64,000 nt of DNA from Devosia ginsengisoli (GCF_007859655.1 NZ_CP042304.1:3536501-3600500); one strand, 5' to 3'; positions 19,109-27,501 are shown, counted from the first letter of the stretch. Numbers and translations: made by a program. Notes: generated by a model from the sequence alone, not told the origin.

Positions 19109-19251
19109 GACCTCATGGTGAGCTTGTCGAACCACGAGGTCATGGCACCATCTAGGGCACGACCTCGTGGTTCGACAAGCTCACCATGAGGTCTGATGGG
19201 AGTGCTGAGTTCAAAGTAGCCCTCATGGTGAGCCTGTCGAACCACGAGGGC
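19109..19251. repeat. Three-copy intergenic repeat cluster, family A
   Basis: Three 33-bp units at 19109-19141, 19161-19193 and 19219-19251. Units 1 and 3 have the same orientation and unit 2 is inverted, so units 1 and 2, or 2 and 3, can form long near-perfect hairpins. Each unit begins with CCTCATGGTGAG and ends with CGAACCACGAGG. They fill the space between the divergent tsaB and lnt genes. Confidence 0.9.
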
Positions 19252-19333
19252 GTGGCACGATCCCTGCCTTGACGCCTCCCGCCGTCACAGCGACCTTGCC
19301 GGCCATGCAATCTGATTCGCCGAAAGCCCCACG

Positions 19334-20947
19334 ATGACCTGGCTGGCTGAAACCGCCATGCTGAGCCATGGCTGGCGCCGTTTCGGGCTGTTGGTGCTGG
19401 CCGGCGCCCTTGCCGGCCTCTCCATCCCGCCGCTTTTTATTGTGCCGGCTCTGTTCGTCGCCTTTCCTGTTTGGGTCTGGTGTCTCGATGGCGCCGAAAG
19501 GCAGCGCGGCTGGCGCCGCATCCTGGGTTCGGCCTTCACCATCGGCTTCGCCTTCGGCTGGGGCTATTTCACCGTCGCCTTCCACTGGCTGGGGGCTGCC
19601 TTCTTTGTCGATGGCGGCATCATGCTGGTGCTCATGCCCTTTGCCATCCTGGCCCTGGCGGCGCTCATCGCCTTTTTCTGGGGTATTGCCTCCGCACTGG
19701 CCCATCTGTTCTGGAGCCATGGGCCCTGGCGCATCGTCACGCTCGCCACCTTCCTCACCATGGCCGAATGGGCGCGCGGCCATGTGCTGACCGGCTTCCC
19801 CTTCGATCTGCTTGGCTATGCGCTGACCCCGACCGACGAGATGATGCAGATCACCTCGGTCATCGGCATCTATGGCCTGACACTGGTAGCAGCCCTGATT
19901 GCTATGACCCCGGCCTTGATCTGGCCCGCCGATGGCCGCAGCCTCAGCCGACGGCTCCTGCCCTTTTTCATCGCCATCGGTGTCATTGCCGCGCAGCTCG
20001 GCTATGGCCACAATCGTCTGACCGGCACCGTCGCCACCGAACGATCAGATATCGCCCTGCGCCTCGTGCAGCCCCTGGTCTATGAGCATTCCGATTTCGG
20101 CAATGTCGATCCGGTCGCCCTGATCGACCGCCTGCTGATGCTGTCAGACATGCGCATGGACCCCACCGATCAGGGCCTGGCCGATATCTCCCACCTGGTC
20201 TGGCCCGAATCCTCGCTGCCCTTTTTCCTCGCTACCTATCCCGAAGCCCTGGCCCGCATCGCCCGGCTCCTGCCCGATGGCGCCACCCTGCTGACCGGCG
20301 CGCCGCGCCAGCAATATGAGCCTGGCGCGACCGAGCCCTCCGGCCCGCCCTATAATTCGGTGCTGGCCATCGACACCAATGGCGAGGTCATCGCCTCCTA
20401 CGACAAGTCCCACCTCGTGCCCTTCGGCGAATTCCTGCCTTTCGGCGCCTTCTTCGCGCAGTTTGGCATCAAGCAGTTCGTGCCCGGCGCCGAAGGCTGG
20501 GCCCATGGTGATAGCAGGCGCCGACTGATGAGCCTGCCCGCAACCCCGCCTTTCCTGACGCTGATCTGCTACGAAATTCTGTTCTCCGGCGATCTGGGCG
20601 ACACCGCTGGTGCGCAATTCCTCTTCAACATCACCAACGACGCCTGGTTCGATGGCTCCATCGGCCCGGCCCAGCATGCCCACCATGCGCGTGTGCGGGC
20701 CGTCGAAGAGGGCATGAGCCTCATTCGATCAGCCAATTCGGGCCTTACCTTCGCCACCGATCCGCTCGGCCGCATCACCGCCGAACTCGCCCCCCAGCAG
20801 ATGGCAGCGCTCGATGTGCGCCCGCATGAGCGGCTGGCCGCAACGGTCTTTTCGCAACTGCGCTACTGGCCGCTGCTCATCGCCCTGGTCGCCGGCCTGC
20901 TCATCTCGCTCGTGGCGGCGCGCAGCGGTCGGCGCAGGCGGATTTAG
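19334..20947 (+). CDS. lnt: Apolipoprotein N-acyltransferase
   Basis: Third enzyme of lipoprotein maturation; adds the N-terminal acyl chain at the periplasmic face of the inner membrane. The 537-residue protein has six or so N-terminal membrane helices (to about residue 220), a nitrilase-type periplasmic domain and one C-terminal helix. The catalytic triad is visible: Glu292 in WPESSLPF, Lys358 in YDKSHLVPFGE and Cys412 in ICYEILF. The linker loop WFDGSIGPAQH is intact. Start ATG 19334. Confidence 0.96.
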   Translation: MTWLAETAMLSHGWRRFGLLVLAGALAGLSIPPLFIVPALFVAFPVWVWCLDGAERQRGWRRILGSAFTIGFAFGWGYFTVAFHWLGAAFFVDGGIMLVLMPFAILALAALIAFFWGIASALAHLFWSHGPWRIVTLATFLTMAEWARGHVLTGFPFDLLGYALTPTDEMMQITSVIGIYGLTLVAALIAMTPALIWPADGRSLSRRLLPFFIAIGVIAAQLGYGHNRLTGTVATERSDIALRLVQPLVYEHSDFGNVDPVALIDRLLMLSDMRMDPTDQGLADISHLVWPESSLPFFLATYPEALARIARLLPDGATLLTGAPRQQYEPGATEPSGPPYNSVLAIDTNGEVIASYDKSHLVPFGEFLPFGAFFAQFGIKQFVPGAEGWAHGDSRRRLMSLPATPPFLTLICYEILFSGDLGDTAGAQFLFNITNDAWFDGSIGPAQHAHHARVRAVEEGMSLIRSANSGLTFATDPLGRITAELAPQQMAALDVRPHERLAATVFSQLRYWPLLIALVAGLLISLVAARSGRRRRI

Positions 20948-20948
20948 A

Positions 20949-20993
20949 GCATCGTGCGGAAAAGTGGGTACCGGTTTTCCGCAATAACGATGC
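20949..20993. repeat. Intergenic hairpin repeat, family D
   Basis: Palindromic element just after lnt. Outer arms GCATCGT / ACGATGC enclose inner arms GCGGAAAA / TTTTCCGC around GTGGGTACCGG. This is a well-known Hyphomicrobiales intergenic element type; related copies lie at 2925-2969 and 25443-25475. Confidence 0.8.
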
Positions 20994-21008
20994 GACCACA
21001 AGAAAAGA

Positions 21009-21042
21009 GAGCCGGCGATCTGATTCTTCAGATCGCCGGCTC
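21009..21042. terminator. Strong 15-bp hairpin after lnt
   Basis: Perfect 15-bp inverted repeat GAGCCGGCGATCTGA / TCAGATCGCCGGCTC with the loop TTCT. On the plus strand no T-run follows; on the minus strand TCTTTTCTTG follows, so as an intrinsic terminator it would work leftwards, where no gene is seen. It may be an RNA-stability element or a factor-assisted terminator for lnt. Confidence 0.55.
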
Positions 21043-21061
21043 GGCCATCGCCTTCCCAACG

Positions 21062-21083
21062 CCCTCTTGCTGTGCCAAGAGGG
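21062..21083 (+). other. Second hairpin in the rnd leader
   Basis: Perfect 8-bp stem CCCTCTTG / CAAGAGGG with a six-base loop, ending 27 bases before the exonuclease ATG. With the 15-bp hairpin just upstream it makes a tandem structure in the leader. Function is unknown. Confidence 0.5.
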
Positions 21084-21110
21084 ATGGGATCCAAACGCAT
21101 GAGCCCAGCC

Positions 21111-21725
21111 ATGACCACAAGACTGCACCGCGGCGACCTGCCGGACCTTTCCCGCTATGGCCGCGAAGTGGCAATCGATACCGAGACCATGGGGCTCAAT
21201 CCGCATCGCGACCGGCTCTGCGTCGTCCAGCTCTCGCCCGGCGATGGCAGTGCCGATGTCGTGCAGATCCCCCAGGATGCCAGCGAGGCGCCCAACCTGG
21301 TCAAGCTCCTGGGCGACCCTGGTGTCACCAAGATTTTCCACTATGCCCGCTTCGATGTCGCCGTGCTCCGCAACCGCTTCGGCGTGGTCACCGGCCCGAT
21401 CTACTGCACCAAGATCGCCTCCAAGCTGGTCCGCACCTATACCGACCGCCACGGCCTCAAGGACCTGGTGCGCGAGCTGCTCAACGTCGATCTCTCCAAG
21501 CAGCAGCAGAGCTCGGATTGGGGCGGCGACAAGCTCACCGATGCCCAGCTCGATTATGCCGCGTCCGACGTGCTCTACCTGCACGATCTCAAGCGCCATC
21601 TCGATCGCATGCTGAAGCGCGAAGGCCGCATGGAGCTGGCCCAGTCCTGCTTCGATTTCCTCAAGACGCGCTGCGAGCTGGACCTGCTGGGCTGGGGCGA
21701 AACCGATATCTTCGCCCATAGCTAA
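21111..21725 (+). CDS. RNase D-like 3'-5' exonuclease
   Basis: A 204-residue protein consisting of only the DEDDy nuclease domain, without the HRDC domains of full RNase D. Catalytic positions are visible: VAIDTETMGL (D, E), FHYARFDVAVL (D) and LDYAASDVLYLHDL (Y-x3-D). Substrate is probably RNA ends, inferred from the family. The start may be ATG 21111 (MTTRLHRGDLPDL) or ATG 21099 four codons earlier. It precedes lptC by 14 bases, so it likely belongs to the lpt transcript. Confidence 0.88.
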   Translation: MTTRLHRGDLPDLSRYGREVAIDTETMGLNPHRDRLCVVQLSPGDGSADVVQIPQDASEAPNLVKLLGDPGVTKIFHYARFDVAVLRNRFGVVTGPIYCTKIASKLVRTYTDRHGLKDLVRELLNVDLSKQQQSSDWGGDKLTDAQLDYAASDVLYLHDLKRHLDRMLKREGRMELAQSCFDFLKTRCELDLLGWGETDIFAHS

Positions 21726-21739
21726 AGCTCGGGGAAAAT

Positions 21740-22393
21740 ATGAACCTGCACGCAGATGCGACGGAGCGGCTGGCAATCTACCGGGGCCTCCAGGCCCGCA
21801 ACCGCATCGTCGCCATTCTGCGCGTCGGCGTCCCGGCCCTCGGTGTGGTCGCCTTTGCCGCGCTGATGCTGCAGATTTACATATCGAGCCGCATCAGCCG
21901 CTTCGGCGTCGGCCAGATCGTGATGTCTTCCGACAGCGTGACCGTCGAAACGCCCGAATATTCCGGCCTGCTCGACGACGGCACAGCCTATCGCGTTTCG
22001 GCCATAGCGGCCCAGGCCGCCGTTGACGCCACCGATCGCATTGCGCTCAGCGAGGCCGCGCTGACCATGCTCAAGCCCGATGGCGTGACCATAGAGGTCA
22101 ACGCCCGCTCCGCCCTCCTCGACACCACCAATCAGGTGGTCGAGATCGCCGGCGTGGCCGAAGTCAGCAATTCGCTCGGCACCACCGGCCTGCTGCGCAA
22201 TTCCGTGTTCGACTATGAGCGGCAATATCTCACCGGCAATGGCCCCGTCAGCATCGACTACGAAGACGGCACCGAACTGGAGGCCGAAGGCCTGACCTAT
22301 GATGCCACCGCCATGATCTGGACATTCACCCGCGCCACCGTCACCCTGCCCGATACGCCCCGAGCCAGCGAACCAGCAATGGAAAGCCCATGA
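21740..22393 (+). CDS. lptC: LPS export protein LptC
   Basis: Bitopic periplasmic component that receives LPS from LptB2FG and passes it to LptA. The 217-residue protein has one N-terminal membrane helix (about 27-47), then the beta-jellyroll LptC/OstA-like region with repeated strand patterns such as EAALTMLKPDGVTIEV and GNGPVSIDYEDGTELEAEGL. Its stop overlaps the lptA start as ATGA, typical of the lptC-lptA-lptB run. Confidence 0.9.
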   Translation: MNLHADATERLAIYRGLQARNRIVAILRVGVPALGVVAFAALMLQIYISSRISRFGVGQIVMSSDSVTVETPEYSGLLDDGTAYRVSAIAAQAAVDATDRIALSEAALTMLKPDGVTIEVNARSALLDTTNQVVEIAGVAEVSNSLGTTGLLRNSVFDYERQYLTGNGPVSIDYEDGTELEAEGLTYDATAMIWTFTRATVTLPDTPRASEPAMESP

Positions 22394-22845
22394 TCAAGCG
22401 CCTCTTTCTGGCCGTTGCACTGGCCATCCTCGCGCATCCGGCCCTGGCCCAGCAGGAGGTCCAGATCACGGCCGATCTTTTCACGGTCGATGAAAACACC
22501 CGGGAATCCGTGTTCACCGGCAATGTGGTCGTGATCCATCCCAATGTGAAAGTCTGGGCCGAAAAGGTCGTCGCCGTCTATGGCGAGGACGGCCCCAGTG
22601 ATGTTGAAAGCTTTGTCGCCTCGGGCTCGGTGCGCCTGGAAACCGACGAGCAGAATGCCACCGGCGACCAGGCGGTGTTCACCCCCGGCGACCAATTGCT
22701 GCGCCTCACCGGCAATGTGCAGGTGATCAATGCCAGCGGCACCATCGACGCGGGCGAACTGGTGGTGAACCTGGCCACCAATGTCTCGACCTTTACCAGC
22801 AGCGGCAGTGGCGGGCGCGTCACCGGGGTCTTTACCTCGCAATGA
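22390..22845 (+). CDS. lptA: LPS transport periplasmic protein LptA
   Basis: Periplasmic bridge protein for LPS. It has a Sec signal peptide (MIKRLFLAVALAILAHPALA, cut after ALA-Q) and the OstA/LptA fold with repeated glycine-asparagine turns: FTGNVVVIHPNVKVWAEK, ASGSVRLETDEQNATGDQ and LTGNVQVINASGTIDAGE. 151 residues, somewhat short but complete. It overlaps lptB by four bases. Confidence 0.92.
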   Translation: MIKRLFLAVALAILAHPALAQQEVQITADLFTVDENTRESVFTGNVVVIHPNVKVWAEKVVAVYGEDGPSDVESFVASGSVRLETDEQNATGDQAVFTPGDQLLRLTGNVQVINASGTIDAGELVVNLATNVSTFTSSGSGGRVTGVFTSQ

Positions 22846-23600
22846 GTGACGCTTCGGGCAAACCGCGCATCGACCAGACCGGCTGGCTTGTCGCCCATGG
22901 CCTGGCCAAGAGTTTTGGCAAGCGCGTCGTGGTGCGCGATGTTTCCATCGCCGTGCGCCGCGGCGAAGCCGTGGGTCTGCTCGGCCCCAATGGCGCCGGC
23001 AAGACCACGGTCTTCACCATGATCATGGGGCTGGTAAAGCCTGATGCCGGCTCGATCAGCCTCGATGGCCACGTCATTACCCGTCTGCCGCTGTTCCAGC
23101 GCGGTCAATTGGGCATCGGCTATCTGCCGCAGGAACCCTCGATTTTCCGTGGTCTCACGGTGCGCGGCAATATCCTGGCCGTGCTGGAAAATCACGTGAA
23201 GGGCAAGGCCGAGCGCCAGGCACGGCTCGCTGCCCTGCTCGAGGAATTCTCGATTCAGCACCTCGCCAATTCCAATGCGCTGGCTCTGTCCGGCGGTGAA
23301 CGGCGCCGCGTCGAGATCGCCCGGGCCTTGGCTGCCGATCCGGCCTTCATGCTGCTGGACGAACCCTTTGCCGGTGTCGATCCCATCGCTGTCAACGAGG
23401 TCAAGGGCCTTGTCCGCCAGCTCACCCGCCGCGGCATTGGCGTGCTGATCACCGACCACGCCGTGCGCGAAACCCTCGGCCTGGTCGACCGCGCCTATGT
23501 CATCCATGGCGGCAAGGTGATGATCCAGGGCCGCCCCGAAACCATCAGCGCCGACCCCGATGCGCGCCGCGTCTATCTCGGCGAGGGCTTCGAACTCTAG
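22842..23600 (+). CDS. lptB: LPS export ABC transporter ATP-binding protein LptB
   Basis: ATPase powering LPS extraction, paired with LptF and LptG, which are not in this window. In its 252 residues the Walker A motif is GPNGAGKTT (48-56), the Q-loop region YLPQEPSIFRGLTV, the signature ALSGGERRRVEIARAL, Walker B FMLLDEPFAGVDP and the switch His in LITDHAVRET. YLPQEPSIFR and DEPFAGVDPIAV are diagnostic for LptB. The gene is followed by a sigma-54 promoter and rpoN. Confidence 0.97.
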   Translation: MSDASGKPRIDQTGWLVAHGLAKSFGKRVVVRDVSIAVRRGEAVGLLGPNGAGKTTVFTMIMGLVKPDAGSISLDGHVITRLPLFQRGQLGIGYLPQEPSIFRGLTVRGNILAVLENHVKGKAERQARLAALLEEFSIQHLANSNALALSGGERRRVEIARALAADPAFMLLDEPFAGVDPIAVNEVKGLVRQLTRRGIGVLITDHAVRETLGLVDRAYVIHGGKVMIQGRPETISADPDARRVYLGEGFEL

Positions 23601-23622
23601 GTCACGAAACCGTGTCCAAACT

Positions 23623-23637
23623 TGGCACGGAACTTGC
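23623..23637 (+). promoter_or_regulatory. Consensus sigma-54 promoter in front of rpoN
   Basis: TGGCACGGAACTTGC matches the TGGCAC-N5-TTGC consensus, with the invariant GG at 23624-23625 and GC at 23636-23637 separated by exactly ten bases. It points towards rpoN, whose ATG is about 90 bases downstream. It suggests that rpoN is read, at least partly, by its own product. Confidence 0.72.
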
Positions 23638-23727
23638 CCTTCGGCTTGCCCGCTGCCCATAAATCAGTCATGGTCCCGCGCAAAGCCGCCGGAAACGGTA
23701 CGACTATCCGCCGAGGGTCTTGATTGA

Positions 23728-25239
23728 ATGGCACTTTCGCCGCGTCTTGAATTCCGCCAGGCCCAAAGCCTGACGCTGACGCCGCAACTGATGCAGTCGA
23801 TCCGGCTGCTGCAGCTCAGCCATCTTGAACTCAATGACTTCGTCGATGCCGAATTGCTGCGCAATCCCCTGCTGGAGCGCGAGGACGGCAGCGAGCCCGG
23901 CGATGCCGACGCGGTCGAAATCCCCGAACGCTCCACCGAAATCAGCGCCTATGAGGACACGGTAGATCGCGGCGAACGCATTCAGGACGCCACCTCCATT
24001 GCCGATGGCTACGATACGGCCGTGGAAAACGTCTTCCCTGACCAGGGCGCGCAGGACCAGCTCAATCCGCAGAGCCGGCTCGACCGCAATGGCGCCAGCG
24101 AGGTCGGCGAAGCCCCCGATATCGACCAGTTCGTCGCCGCTCGCCCCCTGCTGTCGGAGCATCTGGAGGCGCAGGCCAATATGCTGCTGCGCACCGCCGC
24201 CGACCGGCTGATCGCCCGCCACCTCATCGATGGTCTCAACGAGGCCGGCTATCTCATCACCGATCTCGATGCCCTGGCGGAGCAACTCGGCGCCGAGCGT
24301 GCCGAGATAGAAGCCGTGCTCGAAGCCCTCCAGGGCTCCGATCCCATCGGGGTCTTTGCCCGTTCCGTGCCCGAATGCCTCGCCATCCAGCTCCGGGACA
24401 AGGACCGTCTCGACCCGATGATGCAGGCCCTGCTCGACAATATCGGCATGCTGGCCGAGCACGATATGGCCGGGCTGATGCGTGCTGTCGGCTGCGATCG
24501 CGAAGACTTGATGGACATGCTGGCCGAAATCCGCCAGCTCGATCCCAAGCCGGGCCTCGCCTTCGATAGCGGCCCCGTCGAATCGGTCGTGCCCGATGTT
24601 TTCGTGCGCCGCGGTCCTGATGGCGCCTGGCAGATCGAGCTCAACAGCGAAGTGCTGCCCCGGGTGCTGGTCAACCGCGTCTACTACGCCACTGTGACCG
24701 GCAAGACCCGCGATGCGGCCGAAAAGTCGTTCCTGTCCGATTGCCTCGCCACCGCCAACTGGCTCACCAAGAGCCTCGATCAGCGGGCCCAGACCATTCT
24801 CAAGGTCGCCGCCGAAATCGTGCGCCAGCAGGATGGCTTTCTCACCCACGGCATCGCCCATCTCAAGCCCATGACGCTCAAGATGGTCGCCGAGACTATC
24901 GACATGCATGAATCGACGGTGAGCCGCGTCACCTCGAACAAATATATGGCCACGCCGCGCGGCCTCTACGAGATGAAATACTTCTTCACCACCGCCATCG
25001 CCTCCAGCGACGGCGGTGGCGATCATTCGGCGGAAGCCGTGCGCCACCGCATCCGCCAGCTCATCGATGCCGAGGTTTTGAGCAATATCCTCTCCGACGA
25101 CACTATCGCCGAAATGCTCAAGCAGGAGCAGGGCATCGACGTCGCCCGGCGCACCGTCGCCAAATACCGCGAGGGCATGAACATCCCCTCCTCGGTCATG
25201 CGCCGGCGGCAGAAGAAAAATCTGGAACAGGTGGGTTGA
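23728..25239 (+). CDS. rpoN: RNA polymerase sigma-54 factor
   Basis: Alternative sigma factor recognising -24/-12 promoters and requiring AAA+ activators. The 503-residue protein has the Gln/Leu-rich region I (SLTLTPQLMQSIRLLQLSHLEL), an acidic region II (about 60-130), the core-binding domain, the HTH region ETIDMHESTVSRVTSNKYM and the C-terminal RpoN box VARRTVAKYREGMNIPSS. Start ATG 23728. Position between lptB and hpf-ptsN is the standard proteobacterial context. Confidence 0.97.
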   Translation: MALSPRLEFRQAQSLTLTPQLMQSIRLLQLSHLELNDFVDAELLRNPLLEREDGSEPGDADAVEIPERSTEISAYEDTVDRGERIQDATSIADGYDTAVENVFPDQGAQDQLNPQSRLDRNGASEVGEAPDIDQFVAARPLLSEHLEAQANMLLRTAADRLIARHLIDGLNEAGYLITDLDALAEQLGAERAEIEAVLEALQGSDPIGVFARSVPECLAIQLRDKDRLDPMMQALLDNIGMLAEHDMAGLMRAVGCDREDLMDMLAEIRQLDPKPGLAFDSGPVESVVPDVFVRRGPDGAWQIELNSEVLPRVLVNRVYYATVTGKTRDAAEKSFLSDCLATANWLTKSLDQRAQTILKVAAEIVRQQDGFLTHGIAHLKPMTLKMVAETIDMHESTVSRVTSNKYMATPRGLYEMKYFFTTAIASSDGGGDHSAEAVRHRIRQLIDAEVLSNILSDDTIAEMLKQEQGIDVARRTVAKYREGMNIPSSVMRRRQKKNLEQVG

Positions 25240-25442
25240 TCGGGGCGTGGCATGATCGTGGGTGCCCGACACCCCGCAAATCACGTCCCCGGCAAATCGC
25301 TCGCGAAGGCTAAGGCCATTGTATGGCGATGTCCAAAGGATAAACGACCCGTCAGGGAGTCTTGCGCATTGCCTCACCGGCTCGGGCGGGGCTAGCATCA
25401 TGGTTGCTGCCTACCCACATCCATTGGACAGGCAGCAGACGT

Positions 25443-25475
25443 GATCCCGAAATCCGGGAACCGGCTTTCGAGATC
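25443..25475. repeat. Intergenic palindrome, family D-like
   Basis: GATCCCGAAATCCGGGAACC followed by GGCTTTCGAGATC, a diverged relative of the CGGAAAA-GTGGG-ACCGG-TTTTCCG element, with GATC at both ends. It lies in the 269-base gap between rpoN and hpf, which otherwise shows no gene; AAGGAAGAG at the end of the gap is the hpf ribosome-binding site. Confidence 0.5.
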
Positions 25476-25508
25476 CTCGCGTCCTAACGACAGAAGGAAG
25501 AGCAAGCC

Positions 25509-26083
25509 ATGACTTTACGCGTTTCGGGAAAGAACATGGATGTTGGCGATGCCCTGCGCGGCAAGGCGCAGGACCATTTCGCGGCCGTGGTCGGGAAATA
25601 TTTCGACGGCGGTTATGACGGCCATCTCACCCTCACCCCCGATGGCATCGGCTTCCGCGCCGACTGCGTCGTCCACCTCGATACCGGCGCGACTTTGCAG
25701 GCCAGCGCCAAGGGGGCGACGCTACCAGCGCTTATGAAATCATGGCGGTCAACATCGAGAAACGCCTGCGCCGCTACAACCGCAAGCTTCGGCAGCGCCC
25801 GCGCGGCGCCGATGGCGAGGCCGATGGCCTGACCGCTCAATATACCGTGTTCGGCATGGCCGATGACCTCGATGAGCTCGACGAGGACTATGCGCCGCCG
25901 GTCATTGCCGAAACCACGAAAAACCTGCGCCAGCTCAGTGTTGAGGAGGCCGTTATGGAGCTGGATTTGACCGGTGGACAGGTGGTGATGTTCCGTCACG
26001 CTGGACATGGCGGGCTGAATGTGGTCTATCGCCGCTCCGACGGCAATATAGGCTGGATTGATCCGGCCCTCGGGGCGAATTGA
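25509..26083 (+). pseudogene. hpf: Ribosome hibernation factor HPF (long form), split by a frameshift
   Basis: Long HPF makes 100S ribosome dimers in stationary phase. The N-terminal domain (MTLRVSGKNMDVGDALRGKA to ASAKG) reads in one frame from ATG 25509, while the rest of that domain and the C-terminal dimerisation domain (SVEEAVMELDLTGGQVVMFR to IGWIDP) read in the -1 frame, open to 26083. The frames join at 25711-25716, where the run of five G after AA would need six G to read KGGDATSAYEIMAVNIEKR. With one extra base the product is 191 residues, normal for the family. It is either a real mutation, a sequencing error in a homopolymer, or programmed slippage. Both halves are otherwise well conserved, which argues against old decay. 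Confidence 0.85.
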
Positions 26084-26129
26084 GCGCCACCGACGCCAAG
26101 TTCACCGTGGTTTATTCTAGGGCAGAGTA

Positions 26130-26597
26130 ATGGAATTGGCCGATATCCTGGCTGACCGCGCCGTGCTTTGTTGCACGGGCGTAACAACAAAACGCCAGTT
26201 GTTTGAAGACCTTGCCGAACGGGCAGCGGAAATCACCGGGCACGATGCCGCCGAAATTCTCGAGGCGATCGTCAGCCGGGAAGAGTTGGGTTCGACTGGC
26301 CTGGGCAATGGTATTGCTATTCCCCATGGCAAGGTTGCCGGACTCAAGGGCGTCACCGCCCTGGTCGCCCGGCTGGACCAGCCGATCGATTTCGATTCGG
26401 TCGATGACCAGCCGGTCGATATCGTGGTGATGCTGCTGGCGCCGACAGGTGCCGGTGCCGATCATTTGAAGGCCCTGTCGCGCGTGGCGCGGCTGCTGCG
26501 CACCGAATCGGTGATCGAGGACCTGCGGCGTGCCGAAGGCCCGGAACAGCTCCGCGCCATCTTCACCGCACCCCTGGCGACCCACTACGCCGCCTGA
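26130..26597 (+). CDS. ptsN: PTS IIA-like nitrogen-regulatory protein PtsN
   Basis: EIIANtr of the nitrogen phosphotransferase system; regulatory, accepting phosphate from NPr. The 155-residue protein has the active histidine in GNGIAIPHGKV (His66), preceded by REELGSTGLGNG, and the C-terminal HLKALSRVARLLR helix. Start ATG 26130. It follows rpoN and hpf as in most proteobacteria and ends at a clear terminator. Confidence 0.95.
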   Translation: MELADILADRAVLCCTGVTTKRQLFEDLAERAAEITGHDAAEILEAIVSREELGSTGLGNGIAIPHGKVAGLKGVTALVARLDQPIDFDSVDDQPVDIVVMLLAPTGAGADHLKALSRVARLLRTESVIEDLRRAEGPEQLRAIFTAPLATHYAA

Positions 26598-26615
26598 TCG
26601 GGCGGCCTGAAACAC

Positions 26616-26650
26616 AAAGACCCTCGGACCATCTGGCCCGAGGGTCTTTT
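26616..26650 (+). terminator. Bidirectional rho-independent terminator
   Basis: Perfect 12-bp stem AAAGACCCTCGG / CCGAGGGTCTTT with a ten-base loop, 19 bases after the ptsN stop, followed by TTTTG. The A-rich left flank makes it usable from the convergent DUF1150 side too. Confidence 0.9.
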
Positions 26651-26666
26651 GTTGAGTCAGCGAGCG

Positions 26667-26954
26667 CTAATGCAGCGTCGCCAGCCCCAGATTCTTGTCG
26701 CCGAGCCAGTCGGTCACGGCTTCTTCGGTGTCGGTCACCAGCAGCGGCGTGCCATCGGCCGACATCAGCAGCTGATATTCCGCTGCCGCGTCGAATTCGG
26801 CATCGTGGATCATCGTTGACAGGATCGCCCCGCTCACCGGTCGCATATAGGCGACGGCGTCACCACCCAAAGCGGCGAACTGTGCGCGCGTCAGGGACTT
26901 GAGGGGATGGATCAGCGCTTCGGCTGCGGCCTCGTCATTGCGTTTTTCATACAT
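26667..26954 (-). CDS. DUF1150-family protein
   Basis: Short conserved alphaproteobacterial protein of 95 residues. The DUF1150 pattern is visible as LTRAQFAALGGDAVAYMRPV and, at the end, ALLVTDTEEAVTDW-like sequence (here LLVTDTEEAVTDWLGDKN). Function is unknown. It lies 15 bases after the Hsp20 gene on the same strand, an association repeatedly seen for this family and suggesting heat-shock coexpression. Confidence 0.85.
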   Translation of the reverse strand: MYEKRNDEAAAEALIHPLKSLTRAQFAALGGDAVAYMRPVSGAILSTMIHDAEFDAAAEYQLLMSADGTPLLVTDTEEAVTDWLGDKNLGLATLH

Positions 26955-26969
26955 CTGTCGGCCCTTTCC

Positions 26970-27389
26970 TCATATTGAGCGAATGTCGATACGTCGGGCG
27001 ATCTTGGGCGTCCGGGGACGCTCTACTGCAACAACGAGCATACCATGCCCCAAAGTTGCATCCTTCACGATCATGCCATCAGCCAGTATGAACGAACGCT
27101 GAAACTGCCGTGCGGCGATACCGCGATGCAGAAATTCCCGGCCCGGTTCATCCTTCTGCCTGCCGCGGACCACGATCTGGTTGTCCTCGGCCAGCACTTC
27201 GAGCTCGCTGGCGCCAAAGCCGGCTACGGCAATGGAGATCAGGAACCTTTCGGTGCCTTCGGCATCTATCGTGCGCTCGATATTGTAGGGCGGGTATCCG
27301 TCGGCGGACTTGGCCAGCCGGTCTATCCTCTCCTCGAAGCTGTCGAAGCCGAGGAGAAAGGGAGCGGAAAACACTGAAATACGCGACAT
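26970..27389 (-). CDS. Small heat-shock protein (Hsp20/alpha-crystallin)
   Basis: ATP-independent holdase of 139 residues, of the IbpA type. The alpha-crystallin domain covers about residues 33-130 with YPPYNIERTIDAEGTERF, the LISIAVAGFGASELEV strand pair, IVVRGRQKD, FLHRGIAARQFQRSF and the ending TPKIARRIDI. IA(A/R)RQFQRSF is diagnostic of the IbpA class. No ROSE-type thermometer could be confirmed by eye in the short leader. Confidence 0.93.
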   Translation of the reverse strand: MSRISVFSAPFLLGFDSFEERIDRLAKSADGYPPYNIERTIDAEGTERFLISIAVAGFGASELEVLAEDNQIVVRGRQKDEPGREFLHRGIAARQFQRSFILADGMIVKDATLGHGMLVVAVERPRTPKIARRIDIRSI

Positions 27390-27501
27390 CCACGCCGTCC
27401 TTGATTATCAAGCAACGTATCGGTGCGGACCCGCTGAATTCCGGCATCGCACACCTGACCAGAGATATGGGACAAGCCGGGGTCCCGTTCAAGAGTGCAC
27501 C

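Noticed and set aside
25262-25444. 60-codon open frame between rpoN and hpf
   Set aside because: No ribosome-binding site, no recognisable pattern, and it overlaps a palindromic repeat region.
25710-25717. Programmed -1 frameshift signal in hpf
   Set aside because: The AAGGGGG run is slippery in principle, but no clear downstream pseudoknot or upstream Shine-Dalgarno-like stimulator could be identified; kept only as an alternative explanation.
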